Positions 30,000 through 40,904 of a stretch of DNA of 64,000 nucleotides are shown one piece after another (positions within the stretch are counted from its first letter, which is position 1; every line of letters begins with the position of its first letter). The notes beneath the pieces are model-generated. The model saw only the letters and a list, made by a program, of their open reading frames with translations. It made no database searches and was not told where the DNA came from. The stretch covers positions 17,598 through 81,597 of the forward strand of contig JANMGQ010000201.1 in the NCBI GenBank assembly GCA_031374735.1, read 5' to 3'. Source of the DNA: JABFRJ01 sp031374735 (lineage in GTDB: Bacteria > Pseudomonadota > Alphaproteobacteria > Rhizobiales > Hyphomicrobiaceae). Position numbers and translations under genes: made by a program.

Positions 30000-30335
30000 G
30001 GTCCTTTCGTCGAGGGCGCATTCGACTTTCAAGCCGGTTTTGGTCGTGGTGCGGCCGATCAACTCGACGACGGCCGCACGGCTTTCGAGCGGCTGTCCGC
30101 GCCAGTTCTGCGTGATGTGGCAGAACAGCCGATGCTCGATCTTGTTCCACTTCGAGGTTCCCGGCGGATAGTGCAGCACCTTGATCGTGATCCCGGTTTC
30201 GTCGGCGAGTTTTTGCAGCTGCACTTTCCAAAGCCGGACGCGTGCGCCTTTGGAGCCGCCGCAGTCGGCTGTGATGGTCAGCTCACGCATCAATGGCTGT
30301 CAGCCAGTTGACGAGCGCGCGACGGTGCCCTAAGT
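30000..30335 (-). mobile_element. ISAzo13-type transposase, 3' remnant
   Basis: The minus strand reads ELTITADCGGSKGARVRLWK, then LQKLADETGITIKVLHYPPG, TSKWNKIEHRLF and QNWRGQPLESRAAVVELIGR. This is the C-terminal part of ISAzo13-family transposases, including the last catalytic Glu in KIEHRLF. An upstream piece HRRALVNWLTAIDA is in another frame, so at least one frameshift is present near 30290. No terminal inverted repeats are seen; the 3' part is fused to the GST fragment near 29998-30003 and the 5' part stops about 12 bases before the tRNA gene. Confidence 0.75.
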
Positions 30336-30347
30336 AAGTAGATGTAA

Positions 30348-32030
<1,683 letters not shown>

Positions 32031-32166
32031 GATCGACCTCTTTCAACAACAGCTCACCTTACTGGCTCGACCGCAGCAGAGAAAGGGGTTCCCAATCCAG
32101 GTCAACAGAATTACGCTCTTTCACCAATGGGTTAGCTTATACCATTGGGATATGCAGGAGACCTGA

Positions 32167-33177
32167 ATGCAAGACCTCATCGCATCAACACGGGAATGCG
32201 TGCGCTCCGATTTGAAATGCGCAGTCGATGAACTTTTGGACGGTCCGGCCGACGGCGATGTGGCCGGCTGGTCCAAACGTGTGATCCACGGAATCTCCAC
32301 TTTTGTCAGAGCCGCTGATCCTGCCCTGACATACCAGATCGGCAAGGCCTCGCTCGACGACGAGTTCAACGATCTGGAACGCCTCGTCTGGCCGACACCC
32401 CCGGACGCGAATTGGTTCGGCGATCTGCAAAAGCAGCAGCCATGGAGCAGTAGCGGTCCACACGCCGATAGAATGCGTCAAGGCCGGCAGGCGCTTGAGG
32501 ACTGGACGTCAGTCGATCCTGCCTGTCGGCGGAAATGGCTGGCCAACTTGATCCTCGCGCTGTCGAAAGGGAGCAACATGCCACCGCTCGCAGAATTGGC
32601 CGAAGCGCTGGTTGCACTCGACTTCGGCGAACGCCGCCCAATTCTGGCGCCAGCGAAGGGACTGCATTTCAGCGCGACCGGCTACCGACGGCGTGTTCTT
32701 CAAGTTCACATGTACGAGCATCGGTGCTTTCGCGTTGCGATGAAAGCGACAACGACGATCACATTCGACAGCGCCATCGCCGTCGCAATTGCGGCGGGCC
32801 GTCGTCATCCGGACAGCACTGCATCGACAGAAGTTGAGGCTCAGTCGGTCACGAAATGGTGGACGGCTCTGAGGAAGGACCTTGGTTCTGCCCTTCTGAT
32901 TGAGACCAAGGCGAGAGCGCTACACGCCGCTGCCGCATACACCAAGCTACAGGCGGTTCAAGCGGATGGCGATCTTGCCGACGACCAGTCGGACCACGTG
33001 CGATCAATTGAACAGTGGTATGCTGGTTATCGACTTATCCAACTGTGCACGGAGTATGTCGGCTGCCTCGAAAAGCAAAAAAACCTCGCAACTACAATGC
33101 GCAAGGTTGGGAACGAGTTGCAGGCTGTCTTGGGAAAATCGACCAACCTCAGGAATGAGCGCCGCCTGCCTCTGTGA
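32167..33177 (+). CDS. Unknown protein of the island (336 residues)
   Basis: The start ATG 32167 follows GGAGACCTGA. The protein is mostly helical and soluble, with segments such as LTYQIGKASLDDEFNDLERL and WLANLILALSKGSNMPPLAE. I see no catalytic motif, signal peptide or membrane segment, and do not recognise a family. It lies divergent from the serine recombinase and upstream of the polymerase-like gene on the same strand, so a role in replication or maintenance of the island is possible but unproven. Confidence 0.65.
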   Translation: MQDLIASTRECVRSDLKCAVDELLDGPADGDVAGWSKRVIHGISTFVRAADPALTYQIGKASLDDEFNDLERLVWPTPPDANWFGDLQKQQPWSSSGPHADRMRQGRQALEDWTSVDPACRRKWLANLILALSKGSNMPPLAELAEALVALDFGERRPILAPAKGLHFSATGYRRRVLQVHMYEHRCFRVAMKATTTITFDSAIAVAIAAGRRHPDSTASTEVEAQSVTKWWTALRKDLGSALLIETKARALHAAAAYTKLQAVQADGDLADDQSDHVRSIEQWYAGYRLIQLCTEYVGCLEKQKNLATTMRKVGNELQAVLGKSTNLRNERRLPL

Positions 33178-33225
33178 CAATTGACAGCCTCCGTCGCGCG
33201 GGTTGCGCGGCGTTCGAGGCTGACA

Positions 33226-33435
33226 ATGACGCGCACCACGAACAACACTGACACCGATCAAGTCACTGCCGTCACTGGCGTCGATGTTGATCTCGCCCGC
33301 GCTCAGGCCCTCCTGCTCGAACTGGCCGAACTCCTCGGACGTTCGGCCGCGCGCCGAATCATGCGCGACGAGCAGAGCGCCGTCGTTGCCGCCGGCCGCA
33401 CCGACGGCGGCGTGTCAGAAGGCAAGGCTGGGTGA
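33226..33435 (+). CDS. Small unknown protein upstream of the polymerase-like gene
   Basis: A 69-residue frame starts at ATG 33226 (MTRTTNNTDTDQ). It contains a short amphipathic helix (LARAQALLLELAELLGRSAA) and an acidic middle. The frame is open to 33181 without a better start. It precedes the polymerase-like gene by 42 bases on the same strand. I do not recognise it. Confidence 0.45.
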   Translation: MTRTTNNTDTDQVTAVTGVDVDLARAQALLLELAELLGRSAARRIMRDEQSAVVAAGRTDGGVSEGKAG

Positions 33436-33477
33436 GCGTCGCGTCACCTCGATTTCCCAACCTGGATCGAGGCCATC

Positions 33478-36174
33478 ATGAACGACACCACGAAACCCAC
33501 TCCAGCCGAAGGTCGTGCCGCACTTCAGAAGATCCGTAACGTTGTCGACGAGGACGGTTCCGGCTCGTCACATGAACGCTTCGAGGTCCCCGTTGATCCG
33601 TTCGCAGGACCTGACGAAAGCGTCGATCTCGGCGCAACGTATGGTCTCGAACCGCTGGATCATCTCCGGGTGCGTCGCTGTCGCAACGCGCTGATCGCGT
33701 CGCTGGTTCAAGCTGCGCGCGATGGCGTCGATGGGGTGCACTATTCGCGCGACCACAATTTCTACGCCAAGAATCGCGAGACACTTCCGCCGTGGTGGAC
33801 GCGCGGCAATGTCGACGCGGCCGTCGAAAGCATGGAGGCGTTTTCGGACATTATCGTCAGCCATCGGGTTGCACCTCAGAATCCGCTGTCTGCGGATTTT
33901 GTGCGGCGCCGGTCCTCTTTGTCGGCTGGCCCGCGCCTGATCGAATTGGACCGTTCGTTCATCGAGCCGGCCCCTGCGAAAGTGTTTGAGCGAATCATTG
34001 TTCGGGACGCAAAGGGAGACCCCAAGCATGTCCCGGCAGACGCGCTCGTCGAACGGACCAATGCTTTCTTCGCCAGCGGCTACGACGACCTGTTGCAGCG
34101 CGCGCGCTTCGATATCCGCAGCGATACGGTGCAATGGTTGTCGCCGTCGATGGCAAAGTTGATGCACAGCGATCAGTTGCGCCTCGTGCGGCTCGACAAG
34201 TTCAAGCTCGTCCGCATCTTCAACGGGACCCGCACCCGTGGCGGACGCTTCTACCGTGGTTGGTGGCAGCAGCTGCCGGGCAGCATCCGCTCGACGATCT
34301 TCATCAACGGCTCACCCGTCTATGAGCACGACTTCACGGCTTGCCACTTCCGGCTCGCCTATTTTGCGCTGAAGGCTAACGATGCAACAACCCTACCGCC
34401 CGATCCTTTCACGCTGCCCGGCCTCGAGCCGCAGATGCGAAAGGTCGTGAAGCTTGCCGTGAACATTCTCTTCAACGCGAGAAATTACCGTTCTGCGTTG
34501 GGTGCGATTGCGGCTAAGTTCGATGCCGGGGACTGGGACGAGCGCGTCGGCATTGCCGCTGACGTCATCGCACGCATTAAAGTGGCGTATCCGGGAATGG
34601 CCGCGCTATGGCACAGTGGCTGTGGCGGCGCGCTTCAGTTCATCGATTCGCAGATCATGCTGTCCTGTCTGGAACAGCTGACCGCGCGCGGCATCGTGGC
34701 TCTCGGCGTACACGACTCCATCGTCGTCGCCGTCCAGCATCGCGACGTTCTGATCGAGATCATGGAGCGCACACTCGCCACCGACGGCCCGGCGCTGGCT
34801 CGGCGGCACCTCAAGTACTACCGCGACCAGTACGGGCGGAAGCAAACGGTGGAAGCCGCGGGCGTTTTGTCCGCCGCGTTGCCGACTATGACGCCAAGCG
34901 CAACGGGTGCTCATGAACGATGCCACGAGGTGGCACCGTGCCACGTGGTGACGCCGTCTTCGAACGAAAGCCCAGCTCTCGGGCTCTCAAACGTCGCTTC
35001 ACTATCCCACAACGAGGCGCACACCCACGGACACTGCACTGACGTTCTGACCCAGTGGGAAAAAATTGGAGAGAACCAAGGAGATGGAGAGACTATAGAG
35101 GGGAAGAAACAGGGGGAAGTGAGAAAAACGTCCATTTTGCAGTTCCCGTGCGCCTTTCGACCCCCTGGAGAGAGCCCTGGTACGGTTTGCGCCGACGGTG
35201 GCATCTCCACCTTGAGCATCCCCGTCTTGAACTTTGCGCGCGGTCCGCACAACCAGTTCTATGTCGAGCTGATGGCCATCGCGCGGGCGCGCTGCCGCTT
35301 CACGCCCGGCATGCTGCGCGCGGCGCTGTTGGATCGGACTAACGTCTGCTCGGTCGATCAAGCGGCCACATTCGTGGCGGACTGGATCACCGAGACTTTA
35401 CCCGTCACCAGGGCAACGTACGCGTCCGGTGACTTCGACGCCGAAGTCGCGCGCCTCAAGGCGCGGCGTAACCCGGGCGCGATGGCGTGGTCGGCGGCAG
35501 CGAAGCTCTGTGGCGTGCGTCGGCGTGATGTGGCGCGCCTGGGCCTCACGTTGCTGTTGCCTCGTCGCGCCGGGCGCGTCCCACCACGTATTGCCGGACT
35601 CAAGCAAAGCCTGCTGGACGGCAAGGTCCCGCGCATCGTCGACATCGAAAGCGCAGCACCCTGGCGGTCCGGCTCTCGATCGACTTGGTTCAAGCGCATC
35701 ACATCGCAGGTCGAGCGGCAGTGCGTCGCCCTGTCGGCGATGACCACCGGCGCAAACGTGACGGCGCTTGTGGCCGCGCATGAGCAGTATCGTGCGACCA
35801 CCGCAGCCCGCGATCTGATCAAGGGGCAGCAACGTCTCGTGGCAGACGACCTACTGGATGCGCTGGCGCCGATCTTCGCCAGCACTGCGGCCGTGGCGCT
35901 GATGACCTCGGCTGACGGGGTTAGCGCGACAATCACCTCAGAATCCGTCACCTCGATCGAACAGTCGCCGATCCGGACTGTCGAGGCGTCGGTGGCGGTC
36001 ATGGCCGAAGCGGCAGCAACTACGGCAACGCTGGAATGCGGTCCCGCTCAATCACATCTGCCAGCGGGGCCGGCTGAAGATGTGGGGGTCTCTGTCGAGC
36101 CGGCAAAGGTGGCAGGTGGTGCGAGGGGCTTACTGCGCCGCATGTTCGGTAGCAATGCGCAGGGGGAGCAGTAG
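33478..36174 (+). CDS. Polymerase-like protein with a family A / T7-type palm motif set
   Basis: The 898-residue protein is of no family I can name. Residues about 245-430 carry an ordered set resembling family A polymerases. RGGRFYRGWWQQLP (about 254-267) precedes a motif A-like VYEHDFTACHFRLAY with Asp 285 and Arg 292. A Lys/Arg-rich helix RKVVKLAVNILFNARN (321-336) follows, resembling motif B. A motif C-like GIVALGVHDSIVV has His 412 and Asp 413, and HDS is the form used by T7-like RNA polymerases where DNA polymerase I has HDE. The N-terminal 230 and C-terminal 470 residues have no recognisable domain. It lies in the island near the serine recombinase, so a replication or primase role is plausible. 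The assignment is from motifs only. Confidence 0.5.
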   Translation: MNDTTKPTPAEGRAALQKIRNVVDEDGSGSSHERFEVPVDPFAGPDESVDLGATYGLEPLDHLRVRRCRNALIASLVQAARDGVDGVHYSRDHNFYAKNRETLPPWWTRGNVDAAVESMEAFSDIIVSHRVAPQNPLSADFVRRRSSLSAGPRLIELDRSFIEPAPAKVFERIIVRDAKGDPKHVPADALVERTNAFFASGYDDLLQRARFDIRSDTVQWLSPSMAKLMHSDQLRLVRLDKFKLVRIFNGTRTRGGRFYRGWWQQLPGSIRSTIFINGSPVYEHDFTACHFRLAYFALKANDATTLPPDPFTLPGLEPQMRKVVKLAVNILFNARNYRSALGAIAAKFDAGDWDERVGIAADVIARIKVAYPGMAALWHSGCGGALQFIDSQIMLSCLEQLTARGIVALGVHDSIVVAVQHRDVLIEIMERTLATDGPALARRHLKYYRDQYGRKQTVEAAGVLSAALPTMTPSATGAHERCHEVAPCHVVTPSSNESPALGLSNVASLSHNEAHTHGHCTDVLTQWEKIGENQGDGETIEGKKQGEVRKTSILQFPCAFRPPGESPGTVCADGGISTLSIPVLNFARGPHNQFYVELMAIARARCRFTPGMLRAALLDRTNVCSVDQAATFVADWITETLPVTRATYASGDFDAEVARLKARRNPGAMAWSAAAKLCGVRRRDVARLGLTLLLPRRAGRVPPRIAGLKQSLLDGKVPRIVDIESAAPWRSGSRSTWFKRITSQVERQCVALSAMTTGANVTALVAAHEQYRATTAARDLIKGQQRLVADDLLDALAPIFASTAAVALMTSADGVSATITSESVTSIEQSPIRTVEASVAVMAEAAATTATLECGPAQSHLPAGPAEDVGVSVEPAKVAGGARGLLRRMFGSNAQGEQ

Positions 36175-36862
36175 CCTTGGCGTGCAAGCTGCCCAGCGCA
36201 GTCATTGATTGCGGGGCCTCCAGATCGCCGGAGGCTCCGCGGCGCAGCGGTGAGCGAGCGGATTCGGCGCTGGTACACTCGGACGCGCCGCAGAGGAGAT
36301 GGTGGCGGTGTTAGATTCAAAGAGACATCACGTCCTGTCGTCGGAGATGACTGGAATAGTACCGCGGACGTCGTGCCGGGGCCTCCGCCAGAACAAAGAT
36401 TCTGCGCTGTGCGGCATCCGGAAGGGGCCTCCATGGAATGGAGTGTCCGGCAGAGCACAGACTCTGCGCTGTATCGCGCCGCGCGACCTCGCCGCTGCGT
36501 CACCCAATATCAATCGCGTTCGGTGCCCAAAATTTGCAGCGCCACCTGCCCTATCGTCATCGGCATTCCGCCTGCGCCGCGTCGCCATACCGCAAGGTCA
36601 GCATCTCCTCGCAAAACGATCATTGCAGGACCGGGCATCTTCCAAGAGAGCGATCGCAATGAGGGTAGTTGACGCCAACGCCAACCCGTTCGCATCGACG
36701 GCAGCGATTGAACCCCCGACAGCCGATCGACTGCCATCGCGCGGCTGAAAACACACGCAATGCAATTCGCCAAGCGCGGAATCCGAAAGCCGGCAACCCA
36801 AGCCAAATCTGATCGCGTCGGGGCAACGACCACGTCTTTAACGGTGCCACCACGTGACACCG
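36175..36862. other. Gap without a convincing gene
   Basis: Several overlapping frames on both strands are open here, but none has a ribosome-binding site or recognisable protein features. The words GATTCTGCGCTGT and GACTCTGCGCTGT occur 65-70 bases apart (around 36400 and 36470), a possible decayed repeat. I see no RNA gene or terminator. Confidence 0.4.
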
Positions 36863-37210
36863 TCAAACGCCGCGCGTTCCAAGCAACCGGCCAACATCCA
36901 GCCAGACGCTCAGCGCCTTGTCGGACAGCGTGCCGGCCACGATGGTCGCGTCGGCTTCGTCCCGGCGTCGGTTGACCGACTTGGTCGGAGGGTCGTCTGT
37001 CGCCTTGCCGATCAGCTTCTGGACGTCCAGCCCGAGAGCCCGCGCAATGCCGACCAGGGCCTCGACCGACGGCTCGGTGTCGCCGCGTTCGATATTGCCG
37101 ACGGTGTCGATGCTGATCTTGGCCTTGGCAGCCAGCTTCTCTTGGCTGAGGCCGGCTTTCAGGCGTGCGGCGCGCATGGCCGCGGCGAAGGTCTCTGTGA
37201 ACTCTGACAT
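36863..37210 (-). CDS. XRE-family transcriptional regulator
   Basis: The 115-residue protein has an N-terminal Cro/CI-type helix-turn-helix (RLKAGLSQEKLAAKAKISID, then TVGNIERGDTEPSVEALVGI). It ends with a short, charged C-terminal part without a known domain. It is divergent from the membrane protein gene at 37320, with an inverted repeat GCGTTA-N7-TAACGC in the gap. It probably represses itself and that gene. Confidence 0.85.
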   Translation of the reverse strand: MSEFTETFAAAMRAARLKAGLSQEKLAAKAKISIDTVGNIERGDTEPSVEALVGIARALGLDVQKLIGKATDDPPTKSVNRRRDEADATIVAGTLSDKALSVWLDVGRLLGTRGV

Positions 37211-37265
37211 GCCATACGGAGTGCATTCCAGGTCACCCGCGATCTATGGCATCCATTAGGTTCAT

Positions 37266-37284
37266 GCGTTAACGTCTGTAACGC
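37266..37284. promoter_or_regulatory. Candidate operator between the XRE gene and the membrane protein gene
   Basis: The inverted repeat GCGTTA (37266-37271) and TAACGC (37279-37284) with a 7-base spacer lies in the 109-base divergent gap, near where both promoters should be. It is the best candidate site for the adjacent XRE regulator. Confidence 0.4.
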
Positions 37285-37319
37285 GTTCAGTCCAAAGCGG
37301 ACGGGAAGGAACTGGTTCC

Positions 37320-38414
37320 ATGCACAAGGGTATCATCGTGGGCTGGGTCGCAGTCGTCGTGATTGGCGGCGGCGCTATTGCCGGGCTGGCACCGCGGCTT
37401 GGTATCGGCAACGATCCGAGCAATGCCTACAGCGGCGCGCCACAGGCCGATTGGCAGGTGATCGGCCCGGCGATCATCTCCCTCGTCGAGAGCGCCGAGA
37501 CGTCCGCCAAAGAGCTGGCGTCGGCCGAACTTGATGCATGGCGCGAACGGGTGATGGCCAAGGTCGACCGGGAGTTCCTCGACGACCGCACCACCTACTG
37601 GAACACAACGATCGGGCCACTCGGCTCCGGCATCACCACCTACTGGCGCTGCATCATGAGCGGCTTCGACTGCACCGAGGCGAACCGCACAGCCAGCGAA
37701 GAGGCCCAGGCCAACTTCGTGGCCGCCTTTGCCGCCAAGGTCATCGGCCCGACCGAAGCCCAGCGCGACCTCGACGCGATCCGCCGCAAGGCCGAAGACC
37801 GCTTCATCGCGCGCGTGAACGATGAACTCGGCCGCATGCCGCCGCGCTGGGGGCTGACACCGGTTGCATTCAACCGCGAGCTGGATCGCGTGGTGGTCAT
37901 TACTGCCGATGTCGGCGGCGGCCGGCTGGAGCAGGTCGGCCTCGGCACACTGGCCGCGCGCGCCGCGGCAAGCCCTGACGTGCTGGACGCGATTGGCGCG
38001 GCCTTCCGGACGGGCGCACAGGCGATTGCTGGGTGCAAAGACACGGCCGACGCCTGCATGATGCGGGCCGGCATGGTGGTGGTCGGCACGCTTGCGGGCG
38101 CGGCGGTGAAATCCGGTGCGCCGGCCGCAGGCGCTGTGGCAGTGGCGAAAAGCCTGGGCGCTGGTAAGGCCGTGTCGGCAGGGGTCGGCGCCGTGGCATC
38201 GGTGGCCCTCGCCCCGATCGTGCTCGGCGCCTTCGAATGGTGGCGCCACAGCAGCTTCGTCGCCGACGAAAAGCCCAAGCTGCGCGCCAAGATCGACGCA
38301 TCGCTCCGCGGCTTCATCGACGCCGCCCTCGCCGGTGACGGCCACATCGGCGCGACCATGCGGAACATCGCAGGGCAGGCAAGGGAGAAGGTCGACCGGC
38401 GGGTGAGGACGTAG
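37320..38414 (+). CDS. Membrane-anchored protein of unknown function
   Basis: The 364-residue protein starts at ATG 37320 with GGAAGGA nine bases upstream. One N-terminal membrane segment (IIVGWVAVVVIGGGAIAGLA) is followed by a helical region (residues about 50-180) and a glycine/alanine-rich hydrophobic stretch (about 240-300, AGMVVVGTLAGAAVKSG and VGAVASVALAPIVLGAF) that could enter the membrane. Two cysteines occur in WRCIMSGFDC. I do not recognise a family. The divergent XRE gene may control it. A toxin or sensor role is possible in such a setting, but nothing in the sequence proves it. Confidence 0.7.
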   Translation: MHKGIIVGWVAVVVIGGGAIAGLAPRLGIGNDPSNAYSGAPQADWQVIGPAIISLVESAETSAKELASAELDAWRERVMAKVDREFLDDRTTYWNTTIGPLGSGITTYWRCIMSGFDCTEANRTASEEAQANFVAAFAAKVIGPTEAQRDLDAIRRKAEDRFIARVNDELGRMPPRWGLTPVAFNRELDRVVVITADVGGGRLEQVGLGTLAARAAASPDVLDAIGAAFRTGAQAIAGCKDTADACMMRAGMVVVGTLAGAAVKSGAPAAGAVAVAKSLGAGKAVSAGVGAVASVALAPIVLGAFEWWRHSSFVADEKPKLRAKIDASLRGFIDAALAGDGHIGATMRNIAGQAREKVDRRVRT

Positions 38415-38994
38415 GCGCGAACGTCCGTCCGTTACGTTGTAGTGCGACGGTGAAGCTCAATAAGATCGGGCCGGGTTGATGGTCTCTCTGACGGGAAAAG
38501 ACTATCTGTTGATCAGTAGCGCCGCCCGGACCGCCAAGGCAGTGGCCGCCTGCGAGGTGGCGCTCATGACTGAGAATCTGGCTTAGTCACGAATGCCGCC
38601 AGCGTCGTGAAGTTTACCCGCGGCAACCACTTCGGTGACCGAACGCCGAGCCGGCGGAAGATGCGCGACTCCATTGACGCGTCACTTAAAGCGAAGTTGG
38701 GCGATGCCGTGACAGACTACGGCATCGTTGTCGGCTGAGCCATTGCGCATGGCGTCAGGTATCCGGATTGGGATGGGCAGGTGCGATTCTCGCCCCCGTT
38801 TCCAATGCCCCCTCGCTAGAGTTTGAATTGAAAGCCATGTTGTTGTCCTGGCTGCTTGCGCGCCACAAAGGTTGGCCGTGTGAGCGGCCTCAGCGAGCAC
38901 AGCTAGCCCAATCATTTTTATGAGCCATCGTCATATTTACCTTGCGCCGACACGCTCATTAGATTAGAGAACCGTCTTACCCATCCAATCATGT
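38415..38994. other. Gap with possible gene debris
   Basis: No complete gene is seen. Two adjoining frames look protein-like: 38479-38586 (MVSLTGKDYLLISSAARTAK...) and 38574-38738, one frame over (SVVKFTRGNHFGDRTPSRRK...). Together they might be a broken small gene. No family is recognised. The rest shows no clear feature. Confidence 0.35.
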
Positions 38995-39279
38995 ATGGCG
39001 GTTGCGCGATCCGCGCGGCATCGACAGCAGACCGGTCACGGTCCCATGATGAAACGTTTCGCGGCCTCCAGTGGGGCTTCTATTCGTGAGTGCAGCTTGA
39101 AAGACGCCCTGAAACAGTTGCGGGCGTTCCTCGATCGGCAGCCACTAAACCGCACTTGGGCGTCGTTGCAGTTCTACTATGACATCGCCAGGGACATCGA
39201 AAAGCGGCAAGGGGCAGCGGCTGCCGCACGCTTCCTTCGCGATGCTCTTGCTCGCGAACGAACTCACTGCCGCTGGTGA
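38995..39279 (+). CDS. Small unknown protein
   Basis: The frame encodes 94 residues; the likely start is the ATG pair at 39046/39049 (MMKRFAASSG), giving about 77 residues. It is helical and positively charged, with LKDALKQLRAFLDRQPLN and FYYDIARDIEKRQGAAAAAR. No family is recognised. It overlaps the next frame by four bases (39276-39279), which favours both being real and translationally coupled. Confidence 0.5.
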   Translation: MAVARSARHRQQTGHGPMMKRFAASSGASIRECSLKDALKQLRAFLDRQPLNRTWASLQFYYDIARDIEKRQGAAAAARFLRDALARERTHCRW

Positions 39280-39602
39280 TAACTGACGACGAACAGTTCC
39301 GTCGTCCGCGATTTGCTGGTCCTCTCAAAATGAGTGGCCAGCCCCGCCACAGACCTGTCTCAAGGCTCATGACCGCTCAAGAAACAACCCGACTCACGGA
39401 GCGTATTATTGGTTGGCTCAACGACGCGCTCGCGCTCGCGCTGGCAATCGCAGATGACCCGATGATACTGCACCGTCTTCAATTCGCAGCAGCTTTGCTT
39501 ACAGTCTTGGTTGGCATCCTAACGGTGCTGCTGCTGATGCGGCGGCTGATAACTGGACGCAGCGTCATGCTCGTCCGGAAATGCCCCGAACCTTCTCTAT
39601 GA
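39276..39602 (+). CDS. Small protein with one membrane segment
   Basis: The frame opens at GTG 39276, overlapping the previous stop; internal ATGs at 39330 and 39369 are alternatives. The C-terminal part has one strong membrane segment (FAAALLTVLVGILTVLLLM) followed by basic residues, so the N-terminus would be outside. No family is recognised. Small single-pass proteins like this are common in islands as possible toxins or anchors, but there is no direct evidence. Confidence 0.5.
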   Translation: MITDDEQFRRPRFAGPLKMSGQPRHRPVSRLMTAQETTRLTERIIGWLNDALALALAIADDPMILHRLQFAAALLTVLVGILTVLLLMRRLITGRSVMLVRKCPEPSL

Positions 39603-39701
39603 CAGGGCTAGGAGTGGTGGCGGCGCGCTACCAAAAGTTGGCGCCGCCACCAACCAAAATATGATCAAGGCTCATATTCCATTTGACAATTACTTTAGGG
39701 C

Positions 39702-40103
39702 ATGTCAGTTTCAAAATCACGGCAGTCGTTGCACCTGACGAATGTCGGAACACTGCAAATCGCAGTGGATGTCAACAGACCTGAGACTACTGTCGTGTAC
39801 CTCAACATCAAGGAAACTGGACCTGCGGGGCAAGTTGCACGCGACGCGCTGATAACGCTGGTTCTCACTGACGACGAGCGCGACGAGTTGGAGCGCATGG
39901 GGCTTACACGTCGCTCGCTTGCTCCGAATTGCCGAGACGGGCAAGATCTTCTTGTGGGTGATGCGATTGGCGGGCCAGTTCGCATTCATCCGCCGGAGGC
40001 GATGTCTCTGGACTCTTTGCTGGCGCTGATCCTCTACAATGGCCGCCTCGCCGCGGACCTCGCGTCGTGCGGACGGCGAGCGCAGCGCACACGGGTGACA
40101 TAA
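39702..40103 (+). CDS. Unknown 133-residue protein
   Basis: The soluble product has a beta-rich first half (TLQIAVDVNRPETTVVYLNI) and a helical second half (MSLDSLLALILYNGRLAADL). ATG 39702 lies 99 bases after the previous gene. No motif is recognised. The upstream sequence is A/T-richer (TTTGACAATTACTTTAGGGC) and could hold a promoter, with TTGACA at about 39684. Confidence 0.5.
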   Translation: MSVSKSRQSLHLTNVGTLQIAVDVNRPETTVVYLNIKETGPAGQVARDALITLVLTDDERDELERMGLTRRSLAPNCRDGQDLLVGDAIGGPVRIHPPEAMSLDSLLALILYNGRLAADLASCGRRAQRTRVT

Positions 40104-40219
40104 ATTGTCAGTCTCGCTGCGTTGTGTTTTATGAACCTAGCTCTTGCGCGATTGGACCTTCGGGTGTAAGTAGGCTCAGTCAGCTGTTGAGTAGTGTATG
40201 CCACGTCAAGGGTATGGCG

Positions 40220-40867
40220 ATGACATCTGTTCAGTGGGCAGGCCGCACGCGCGAGCAGTTTGCTGCGATGCAGGCGATCAATCCTGAAGTGTGCGAACTC
40301 CTTTGGGATAAGGTAACATTTCTCGTTTCGCGGAGGCGAGAAAGTTTCCTGTTGCCAAGCAGCCCGTTCGAGCGTTTCGAACAGTTGCGCGACGCAGGGC
40401 TGTTGGTGCCGACGAACAATCGCGAAACGCCGAATGAGTATCGCTTGTATCAGCAGTGGCGAGCTGGCGTAGGCGGCTTGCTTGTTGCAATCGAGATTGT
40501 CGGCCGCCGCGTGCTCGTCACAATCCTTGATGTCTTTGAGATTACGTACTTGCCATATCGTCGGGGCAACGTGATCGCGCAGCTGCAAGATATAGCGCCT
40601 CAATGGAGAACGCAGGCGAACGCGTTGCTGGTTGCGTTTAGGCGTGCCCAAAGCGACGCGGCGGTGATCGAGAAGGAAATGGAATGTGGGCGCCTGATCC
40701 GGAATTCCTATTCTGGTGACGGAACTCATATCTTGTTTCAACATAGCGACCCAGGTGGGCTGTGCTTGCTTGTGACTGTTGACCCAACTCAGTCGATGCT
40801 CACACCCGTCCAGCTCATCGGCATAGACTACGGGTCCGTCATGCCGCGGCGGCGTATTCAATCGTGA
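40220..40867 (+). CDS. Unknown protein, possibly paired with the following XRE gene
   Basis: The 215-residue product starts at ATG 40220, seven bases after AAGGG; ATG 40214 is too close to that site. Segments include FEQLRDAGLLVPTNNRETPN and LLVAIEIVGRRVLVTILDVF. It is soluble and carries no motif I know. The next gene, 37 bases downstream, encodes an XRE regulator, an arrangement seen in toxin-antitoxin pairs, but the sequence does not resemble RelE/HigB. Confidence 0.55.
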   Translation: MTSVQWAGRTREQFAAMQAINPEVCELLWDKVTFLVSRRRESFLLPSSPFERFEQLRDAGLLVPTNNRETPNEYRLYQQWRAGVGGLLVAIEIVGRRVLVTILDVFEITYLPYRRGNVIAQLQDIAPQWRTQANALLVAFRRAQSDAAVIEKEMECGRLIRNSYSGDGTHILFQHSDPGGLCLLVTVDPTQSMLTPVQLIGIDYGSVMPRRRIQS

Positions 40868-40904
40868 CGATCAATAAAACGACCCGCGGGGAAGGACAGG
40901 GATC

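Noticed and set aside
36205..36748. Plus-strand frames of about 150 residues
   Set aside because: Two frames overlap each other, with no ribosome-binding site, no family features and Arg-rich translation.
36510..37226. 238-residue minus-strand frame
   Set aside because: Its first half shadows the XRE gene in another frame, and the rest is Arg-rich and unlike a protein.
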